Below are positions 55,455 through 61,679 of a stretch of 61,679 nt of DNA, one piece after another. The notes beneath the pieces were generated by a model. It was not told the DNA's origin and searched no databases. It worked only from the letters and a program-made list of their open reading frames with translations. The stretch spans positions 1 through 61,679 of the forward strand of contig CALFVF010000028.1 of assembly GCA_937928735.1 (NCBI GenBank), in the 5' to 3' direction. A program made the translations under genes and the position numbers. Source of the DNA: an uncultured Verrucomicrobiales bacterium (GTDB lineage: Bacteria; Verrucomicrobiota; Verrucomicrobiia; Verrucomicrobiales; Akkermansiaceae). Positions within the stretch are counted from its first letter, which is position 1. Each line of letters opens with the position of its first letter.

Positions 55455-58337
55455 TTAGCAGTTAAATGCTTCCTCTAGCAACTTCCGCTGAGTGCGTATG
55501 TGAGATGCCTTCGCTCCTGTAGCGGGGCTAGCTGCAGCCTTGCGCCCTGCATAGCGAATACGACTATCTAGTGTATCCTCAAGAAGTGGTGAGATGAATG
55601 TGTAGGCTCCCATGTTGCGAGGCTCCTCTTGGCACCATACAAGCTTCTCTGCATTCGGAAAATGACTTACAAGCGCTTTCACCAATTCCTCGTGGTATGG
55701 ATAGAGCTGCTCGACTCTGAGAATAGCAGCATTTTCTATGCCGAGTTCTTTTCTGTAGGCGTAGAGATCGTAGTAGACCTTTCCTGAACAGAAAATCACA
55801 CGATTCACACTCTCTGGATTCTCAAAATCCATGTCATCGGGCAATATTTCTTGGAAACATGTGCCTTCTAAGAAATCCTCGAGGGAAGATACGGCTTCCG
55901 CTCTGGAGAGTAAGCTCTTTGGTGTCATAAGAATCAGAGGCTTTCTGTAGGCTCTGTTCTTCTGACGGCGCAGTGCATGGAAGTACTGAGCAGGTGTGGT
56001 GAAGTTACCCACCTGCATATTCTCTTCTGCACAGAGCTGTAGGAAGCGCTCGAGTCGAGCACTTGAATGCTCCGGCCCCATGCCCTCATAGCCATGCGGC
56101 AAGAGCATCACAAGATCCGAAGGTGTCTGCCACTTCGACTCTGCTGAGGCGATAAACTGATCAATAATCACCTGAGCACCATTCGAGAAGTCACCAAATT
56201 GCGCTTCCCAAAGGGTGAGCATATTGGAGCAGCCCAGCGAGTACCCATAGTCAAAGCCAAGTACAGCAAACTCGGAGAGTAGGCTATTGTAGACACAGAA
56301 CTTAGCTTGATTGTTAGCAAGATTTCTCAGTGGAAAATAGCGCTCACGAGTCTCATAATCATAGAACACGGCGTGGCGTTGTGAGAATGTGCCACGTCGA
56401 CAGTCTTGCCCTGAGAGACGCACAGGATTTCCATCAAGAAGTAGCCCTCCAAAGGCTAGAGACTCTGCAAATGCCCAGTCGATACCTTTTGCACATTCTA
56501 GTGCATCACGGCGGCGGGATAGGAATCGCTTCTCCAGAGTTGGGTGAGGTGTGAAGCCTTCTGGCAGTGTGGTGAGGGTCTTGCCAATGTGATGAATGGT
56601 CTCAAGGCTCAAGCCCGTAGGGACCGGGCTATGTGAGTACGGCGGCTGTGGCTCAGCGGTTGAGCCAAAGAAGGAATCACGATCGTTATTCTCCTCAAGC
56701 TGGCGCATCTTGGTGTAGCCTTGCTCTAGGCCTTCCCAGATTTGATCCTGGAGCTGATCCACCGCAACTTGGCTCATTCGCCCTTGCTCCACTAGTTGGG
56801 CTTTAAAGAGCTGACCAAGGGGCTTGCGGCCTTTAATTGTACGGTAAATTTGAGGTGCAGTAAATGCCGCTTGGTCTGTCTCGTTATGTCCCTGCCTTCT
56901 GTAGCAGTACATGTCTATGACCACGTCTTTGCCGAATTTTTGTCTAAAATCGAGAGCAAACATAGCTGCCCAGACAAGCTCGTCTGGATCTTCCCCATTC
57001 ACGTGTAAAATAGGAGCCTCAACCATTTTTGCAACATCTGTTGCATAAGAGGAGGAGCGCGCATCCTTGGGCATCGTGGTGAAGCCGATCTGGTTATTGA
57101 CAATCAGGTGAATTGTTCCTCCAGTCTGGTAGCCTTTTAGTTGGGAAAGATTCAGCACTTCTGCAATGGAACCTTGACCAGCAAAGGCTGCATCACCATG
57201 AATGAGTAATGGCAACACGCGCTTACGGTCTGTGCCTAGGCGCTGTGGGTCACCACCGTCATTGTCATCACCAATCATGCGCTGGCGAGCTCTCGCTTTG
57301 CCTTCTGTCACAGCATTCACAGCCTCAAGGTGACTTGGGTTTGCCGCTAGGCTGAGGCGCACCTCCCCGTCCTTGAGTTTGCGCACGACTTCGTAGCCAA
57401 GGTGGTATTTCACGTCTCCGTCTCCTGCAACAATGGCTGGCACATAATTAGGCGTGAACTCATAGAGAAGTGTGGTCAATGACTTCTGCATGAAGTTGCG
57501 AAGAACATTCAAGCGTCCACGGTGTGCCATACCAAGTTCGATCTCAGAGACATCAAGAGCCGGGCTCTTCTCTAAAATCGTATTTAATAGCACCATGAGG
57601 CCTTCTCCTCCCTCTAGTGAAAACCTCTTCTCACCTAGGAATTTTTTACCTAAAAAACTCTCAAATAATTCCGCGTCTAAAATCCAGCGCAGCACTTGCT
57701 CATCAGGGAAGTTCGTCGCTTGGGTCTCTTCAAAACGATGCTCAATACGAGCACGGATCCAGTTACGCACTTCCGTGTTATGGATGTGCATGAACTCGAA
57801 GCCGATGCGCCCTGAGTATGTCTTCTCGAGTTCCTTCACCATCTCACCCAACTTCATGGATTGCCCTTTGCGGAAAAACTGAGTGGCGGCTTCTCTATCA
57901 AGATCAGCTTCAGATAGGCCAAACTGATCTAAATAAAGGCGCTTATTTCTCTCTGGTGACTCAGAGAGTGGATTAATATCTGCCTGAGTGTGGCCAAGTG
58001 TCCTGTAATTATAGACCAAACTCACAACACCTCCTCGAAATGCGAGTTGATCCTCCGGAATACCTAGATCTGCACCAGCCTTCTCTAACCGAGCTAACTG
58101 AGATGCAGCACTTTGAGGAGTCGGCGCGTCAGTGGCTTTAGCCACCGATGGTGTCGTCGATGGAGAGGAAGCTAGCTTAGCCTCTGCTTCCTGTTGTTTG
58201 ACTTGTGCTACTCCGATTTCAAATCCCTCAAAGAAAGCAGACCATGTTGGCTCTACTGAGAGTGGATCATCGCACCATTGTTCGAATTTTTGGTCGAGAA
58301 GATCAGCATTGAGCCGGGCTGAAACAGATGATTTCAT
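55455..58337 (-). CDS. sucA: 2-oxoglutarate dehydrogenase E1 component
   Basis: A 960-residue thiamine-diphosphate enzyme. The N-terminal LDQKFEQWCDDPLSVEPTWSAFFEGF is the E2-binding start of E1o. Motifs of the decarboxylase core: AHRGRLNVLRNFM, SLAANPSHLEAVNAV, GDAAFAGQGSIAEVLNL and RRQGHNETDQAAFT. It decarboxylates 2-oxoglutarate and loads the succinyl group on E2 lipoyl. It is followed by sucB after 30 nt; E3 is elsewhere. Confidence 0.95.
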   Translation of the reverse strand: MKSSVSARLNADLLDQKFEQWCDDPLSVEPTWSAFFEGFEIGVAQVKQQEAEAKLASSPSTTPSVAKATDAPTPQSAASQLARLEKAGADLGIPEDQLAFRGGVVSLVYNYRTLGHTQADINPLSESPERNKRLYLDQFGLSEADLDREAATQFFRKGQSMKLGEMVKELEKTYSGRIGFEFMHIHNTEVRNWIRARIEHRFEETQATNFPDEQVLRWILDAELFESFLGKKFLGEKRFSLEGGEGLMVLLNTILEKSPALDVSEIELGMAHRGRLNVLRNFMQKSLTTLLYEFTPNYVPAIVAGDGDVKYHLGYEVVRKLKDGEVRLSLAANPSHLEAVNAVTEGKARARQRMIGDDNDGGDPQRLGTDRKRVLPLLIHGDAAFAGQGSIAEVLNLSQLKGYQTGGTIHLIVNNQIGFTTMPKDARSSSYATDVAKMVEAPILHVNGEDPDELVWAAMFALDFRQKFGKDVVIDMYCYRRQGHNETDQAAFTAPQIYRTIKGRKPLGQLFKAQLVEQGRMSQVAVDQLQDQIWEGLEQGYTKMRQLEENNDRDSFFGSTAEPQPPYSHSPVPTGLSLETIHHIGKTLTTLPEGFTPHPTLEKRFLSRRRDALECAKGIDWAFAESLAFGGLLLDGNPVRLSGQDCRRGTFSQRHAVFYDYETRERYFPLRNLANNQAKFCVYNSLLSEFAVLGFDYGYSLGCSNMLTLWEAQFGDFSNGAQVIIDQFIASAESKWQTPSDLVMLLPHGYEGMGPEHSSARLERFLQLCAEENMQVGNFTTPAQYFHALRRQKNRAYRKPLILMTPKSLLSRAEAVSSLEDFLEGTCFQEILPDDMDFENPESVNRVIFCSGKVYYDLYAYRKELGIENAAILRVEQLYPYHEELVKALVSHFPNAEKLVWCQEEPRNMGAYTFISPLLEDTLDSRIRYAGRKAAASPATGAKASHIRTQRKLLEEAFNC

Positions 58338-58505
58338 TTCAATTGTTTTGATGAGTGAATATTTAGAAGAGTCTAAATTATCCTTGGTCGGAGCGAAGGA
58401 TAAGTGTTATTACGAAGCAGAGCTCAATTAGTCAATGACACAAGGCTGAATTTAGTCCTTTTTTCCAAAGTCTCTGCGAAGCCCTTCAAAAGCCTCTAAT
58501 GCAAT

Positions 58506-59438
58506 ATGATCGAAGTTCAAAATCTCACAAAATCTTACGGCCGCTTCACTGCTGTCAATGATCTTTCATTCCATGTCAAGAAGGGGCAAATCGTCGGATT
58601 TTTGGGGCCTAATGGTGCTGGCAAGACCACTACACTCAGAATGCTCACTGGCTTTCTGCCTCCCACAAAGGGGTCTGCTAGAATTTCAGGTTTTGATATT
58701 TTCAGAGATTCTATCAGTGCGCGTCGCTGCATAGGCTATATGCCAGAGAACGTACCCCTTTATGATGACATGCGAGTGCGCGAGTACTTGAAGTATCGCG
58801 GTGAGCTCAAAGGCCTTAGTGGCAAGAAACTCAGAGTCGCTATCGGTGACTGTATTGATCTCTGTGGCCTCACTGAGATGAAGCGCCGTATGATCAAAAC
58901 TCTCTCTAAAGGCTATCGCCAGCGTGTAGGACTCGCCGATGCACTAATCAATAGCCCTGACCTATTAATTCTTGATGAACCAACCAATGGCCTCGACCCT
59001 AATCAGATTCGCTCCATTCGCGAGCTCATTAAGCGTCTCAGCCAGACCCATACAGTCCTGCTTTCCACTCACATTCTCAGTGAAGTTGAGATGACATGTG
59101 ACCATGTCATCATTCTTGACCAAGGACAGATTAAAGCCAATGGCCACCCAAAAGAGCTCATCCAAAATATGCGTGCAGCCGGGCGCATTACACTAGAAGT
59201 CCGCGCAAATGCCGATATCGCTGTCCAAAAACTCTCTGAACTCAAGCACATCAAACGTGTGAATGCCCAAGAAACCTCTGACGAATGGACAAAGTTGAGT
59301 ATCCTCTGTGACTCAGGCACTGACTCAAGAGAACGTATCGCGAGCTTAGTTCACCAGAACGGTTGGCCCATTCGCACACTGCATCGCCGCAGTGGCTCAC
59401 TCGAAGATGTCTTTGTGGAACTCACCCGAAAAGACTAA
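58506..59438 (+). CDS. ABC transporter ATP-binding protein
   Basis: A 310-residue ABC ATPase. Walker A GPNGAGKTT is at residues 34-42, signature LSKGYRQRVGLADAL near 138, Walker B LLILDEPTNGLDP near 154, and a C-terminal domain of about 90 residues. The domain resembles GldA/NatA-like exporters and the Gram-negative ATPases linked to gliding or multidrug efflux. No permease gene is adjacent; nadD follows after 6 nt, so the permease is elsewhere or the ATPase acts alone. Confidence 0.85.
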   Translation: MIEVQNLTKSYGRFTAVNDLSFHVKKGQIVGFLGPNGAGKTTTLRMLTGFLPPTKGSARISGFDIFRDSISARRCIGYMPENVPLYDDMRVREYLKYRGELKGLSGKKLRVAIGDCIDLCGLTEMKRRMIKTLSKGYRQRVGLADALINSPDLLILDEPTNGLDPNQIRSIRELIKRLSQTHTVLLSTHILSEVEMTCDHVIILDQGQIKANGHPKELIQNMRAAGRITLEVRANADIAVQKLSELKHIKRVNAQETSDEWTKLSILCDSGTDSRERIASLVHQNGWPIRTLHRRSGSLEDVFVELTRKD

Positions 59439-59444
59439 CAAAAG

Positions 59445-60014
59445 ATGGCAGCCCTAAAGATAGGCTTATTTGGAGGCACCTTTGACCCCATTCATCTTGG
59501 CCACACCTATATTGCCACTCGCGCTGTGCAAACTATCGGCCTAGATCAAGTCATCTTTCTCCCTTGTCGCCAGTCCCCGCACAAAAACAAACAGAATCAA
59601 GCTAGTGATCAAGAACGCTTAGACATGTGCCAGCTCGCCACTGCTCAACTACCCTGGGCAGAAGTCAGCACCTACGACCTTGATGCCCCTGCACCGAGCT
59701 ATTCCTGGAGAACAGCGGAAGCCTTCAGAGAAAACTATCCAGATGCAGATCTCTACTGGCTAATGGGAGCAGATCAGTGGAATCACTTTGATACTTGGCA
59801 CCACCCAAAGTACCTCGCCAGCTTAGTGAAGTTCCTAGTCTTCTACAGAAAGCACCCCCCTCGCCAGCACGCAGAATTCACCCACCAAACCATTCGAGGG
59901 CTCCACCCAGCGTCGGCCACAGCCATTCGTCAGGCAGAACGCCAAAGCTTACGAAATCAGTGGCTACACAAATCTGTGCGCCACTATATAAAGAAACATC
60001 AGATCTACGCATAG
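59445..60014 (+). CDS. nadD: Nicotinate-nucleotide adenylyltransferase
   Basis: A 189-residue nucleotidyltransferase. The GGTFDPIHLGH signature is at residues 10-20, with LPCRQSPHKNKQ, PAPSYSWRTAEAF, MGADQWNHFDTWH and a modified ISATAIR-type end (ASATAIRQAERQ). It makes deamido-NAD from NaMN and ATP. It lies 6 nt after the ABC gene on the same strand. Confidence 0.93.
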   Translation: MAALKIGLFGGTFDPIHLGHTYIATRAVQTIGLDQVIFLPCRQSPHKNKQNQASDQERLDMCQLATAQLPWAEVSTYDLDAPAPSYSWRTAEAFRENYPDADLYWLMGADQWNHFDTWHHPKYLASLVKFLVFYRKHPPRQHAEFTHQTIRGLHPASATAIRQAERQSLRNQWLHKSVRHYIKKHQIYA

Positions 60015-60054
60015 TCAGATCTATTCATCGTAGGGCACCAAATCAATAAATGGA

Positions 60055-60068
60055 GCTTCCTGAAAAAC
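60055..60068 (+). repeat. IS terminal inverted repeat, left
   Basis: GCTTCCTGAAAAAC, 41 nt past the nadD stop. It pairs with the right-end copy. Confidence 0.85.
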
Positions 60069-60075
60069 TATCCCA

Positions 60076-61569
60076 TCATGCTGCTTGGCCAATAATCTGA
60101 TGAGTGAAATGGTTATAATTGGCTGGTTTGAGTACATTTCGGTAATTTCTGTAAGCTTGCAGTAGGCAACAAAGTACCTCGCGGAGGTATTTGTTCAGAT
60201 TAAGCACGATTATTCCGATATGGATGACGCTCTCAGCTGTGTGACTGAGTTTTGCCATAATGCGCTCTAGGCTTCCCCTTCGTTTGAGGTTTCCAAATTT
60301 CCCCTCTACTGGTATGCGGTCTCTCTCGTCTTGTTGTCTTTGTTTTTTCTCCCTCTTAAGCTCTTTCTTGTTAGAATTAGTTTCTTTCTTAGGGCGTCCA
60401 AGGGGTTTTCCTGTTAGTCTTATTCCTAGCTCTTTACAGTATCTTCGATTCTCTCGGTTTCGGTAGATTCCATCTGCATGAACGCTTTTTGGGTAGTAGC
60501 CAAAGCGGTTTTTGTAATGCTGGATTTGTCCTTTGAGGTCACCGGATTCATTGTAGTTGTCCCAGCTAAGCCGGTCTAGTGTGATGTAACCATTGGCTAG
60601 GTGGCTGATGGATAGCTTGGCTCCAAACTCTACGGTTTTGCCTGATTTACCTCGTACAATTGGTCGTATATGTGGCTGGCTGATGCTGACGATTCGATCT
60701 GGTATAGAAGTTGCTTTGCTTCGGTGTTTTTGAAGTTGTTGCTCATAGATTGTATGAATGACTTGGAGATCTTTGAGCTGGCGGCGGCTCAGTAATGCTA
60801 AGCTGCTTCCTTTGTCTATGAGTGCGTCTATGTGGTTTAAATTTCGTCTAACAAACCTAAGCTGCTGGCCTATGGCTTTATGGATCTTTTCCTTCCCTGG
60901 TTTCTTTTTCTTGGCGATTTCGAGGTATTGTTGACGTGCTTTATTTCGATAGCTGCGGGGCTTTTTCATTCTTCCTTTCCATGGGGCATGTAGGAGATCT
61001 ATGAACATTTCTGTTTTTTCACGAGCTTTGTTAAGTAGGCCTAAATCTGTTGGGAAGGTGATGTCGGCGGGAGAACAGGTGGCATCGACAAGGAGTTTTC
61101 CTCCGTGACTAGGTGGTTGAGGAGGCTCTTGATTATCGTCTTTTTTGTTCGGGGCACTCTGATGGCTTAGGGCGTCATCAATGATGTTAGAGTTGATTTC
61201 ATCTAGTGCTTTTTGTCCAAATCGTTTTCTGAAATGCACCATCATGGAGGGATCAAAAAGGGGTTCTTCCTTGTACTGGTGAAGTCCTAAGAAGTATTGA
61301 AGAAATGGATTTTCTTGAATTTGAGCGAGAGTTTCTTCATCGGTGCAACGCAGCCTCTCTTTGATGATGAGAGCGCCAAAGGCAATTCTTCCTGAGAGTG
61401 CGGGAGCTCCTGTTTTTGTTTTCTTAAAGCTCTTGGCGTAATTTCTCTCCACGCTATCCCATGGAATCAAGTGACTAAGCTTGACCCATCTGTTAGACGC
61501 GGGGAGGCGCCCTCCAAAAGGGTGAATAAAGTCAATGAATTCAGTCTGATTAGGATGATTTCTGATCAT
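60076..61569 (-). CDS. IS5-family-like DDE transposase
   Basis: A 497-residue transposase, intact. The N-terminal DUF772-type region contains KTGAPALSGRIAFGALIIKERLRCTDEETLAQIQENPFLQYFLGL and EEPLFDPSMMVHFRKRFG. The catalytic DDE part follows: LLVDATCSPADITFPTDLGLL (first Asp), KSVHADGIYRNRENRRYCKELGI (second Asp), and the C-terminal RDRIPVEGKFGNLKRRG with the catalytic Glu. It is encoded leftward between the inverted repeats, so it could be active. The family subgroup is uncertain. Confidence 0.85.
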   Translation of the reverse strand: MIRNHPNQTEFIDFIHPFGGRLPASNRWVKLSHLIPWDSVERNYAKSFKKTKTGAPALSGRIAFGALIIKERLRCTDEETLAQIQENPFLQYFLGLHQYKEEPLFDPSMMVHFRKRFGQKALDEINSNIIDDALSHQSAPNKKDDNQEPPQPPSHGGKLLVDATCSPADITFPTDLGLLNKAREKTEMFIDLLHAPWKGRMKKPRSYRNKARQQYLEIAKKKKPGKEKIHKAIGQQLRFVRRNLNHIDALIDKGSSLALLSRRQLKDLQVIHTIYEQQLQKHRSKATSIPDRIVSISQPHIRPIVRGKSGKTVEFGAKLSISHLANGYITLDRLSWDNYNESGDLKGQIQHYKNRFGYYPKSVHADGIYRNRENRRYCKELGIRLTGKPLGRPKKETNSNKKELKREKKQRQQDERDRIPVEGKFGNLKRRGSLERIMAKLSHTAESVIHIGIIVLNLNKYLREVLCCLLQAYRNYRNVLKPANYNHFTHQIIGQAA

Positions 61570-61663
61570 GTAGGTGCAAGGCTATTGAGAGGGTTTCTAC
61601 CAAACCCGTGCACCTTATGCATCCATAATCTCACAAAAGGCTAGATTTCAGGCAGGATGAGCT

Positions 61664-61677
61664 GTTTTTCAGGAAGC
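61664..61677 (-). repeat. IS terminal inverted repeat, right
   Basis: GTTTTTCAGGAAGC on the plus strand, the exact reverse complement of the left end. It lies two bases from the window edge. Confidence 0.85.
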
Positions 61678-61679
61678 CC

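Larger units (their letters stand above)
60055..61677. mobile_element. IS5-like insertion sequence, near-complete with terminal inverted repeats
   Basis: Left end GCTTCCTGAAAAAC (60055-60068) matches the reverse complement of the right end (61664-61677) over 14 bases, with further partial similarity inward (CATC.TGC). The enclosed 1.5-kb leftward transposase gene fills the element. The outer boundary cannot be fixed because the right end lies at the window edge, so any target duplication is not visible. Confidence 0.85.

Overview
The window looks like a chromosomal segment of a Gram-negative bacterium, most likely a member of the Verrucomicrobiota. That assignment is inference. It rests on lpxD (lipid A synthesis), a PEP-CTERM-anchored secreted protein, a planctomycete/verrucomicrobial-type membrane cytochrome c with leucine-rich repeats, a Rho factor with a long histone-H1-like Lys/Ala leader, and the gene mix. 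No rRNA, tRNA or CRISPR array was found.

Layout. 1-7.5 kb: partial lpxD; a secreted TlpA-like thioredoxin; then a leftward translation/transcription operon nusA-infB-rbfA followed by DUF3592, PAP2 and YraN genes, with a terminator-like hairpin in the nusA leader. 7.5-14 kb: a Fur-family gene and a three-gene SMC-like operon (jetA-jetB-jetC, Wadjet/MksFEB-like) without the JetD nuclease. 14-17 kb: a 5'-truncated DUF4279-like gene, a leftward LOG / SLOG / two-TM cluster whose last gene is frameshifted, and then pheA facing right. 18-26.5 kb: a complete type I restriction-modification locus hsdM-hsdS-albA_2-hsdR. 26.7-31 kb: a Fur-like regulator lacking the zinc cysteines, with a perfect dyad upstream, followed by sufC-sufB-sufD. 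31-38 kb: secreted propeller-like protein, hisF, cytochrome c/LRR protein, small unknowns, transglutaminase, rdgB and a thioredoxin.

38-42.4 kb is the most novel-looking part. A WYL-domain repressor-type gene diverges from a three-gene run (92-aa protein, TM2 membrane protein, EVE/PUA-like plus Mrr-type nuclease). That run is followed by a terminator and a 471-aa protein of unknown family. A nearly identical 20-bp element carrying the palindrome GGACA-N5-TGTCC lies about 20 nt upstream of the start codon of both the first gene and the 471-aa gene. This argues that the WYL protein controls all of them as one regulon, probably a modification-dependent defence cassette.

42.5-61.7 kb: PEP-CTERM protein; murI overlapping an RhlE-type DEAD-box helicase; sdhC-sdhA without sdhB; rho; three small membrane/secreted unknowns; a DUF368 lipid-carrier transporter; sucA-sucB (2-oxoglutarate dehydrogenase E1 and an E2 with two lipoyl domains but no visible subunit-binding domain); an ABC ATPase with nadD; and a complete IS5-like insertion sequence with matching terminal inverted repeats at the right edge.

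Central metabolism (sdh, suc, suf, pheA, hisF, murI, nadD) is interleaved with three separate genome-defence or chromosome-maintenance loci (Jet-like SMC, type I RM, WYL/Mrr cassette) and a possible fourth (SLOG/2TM).
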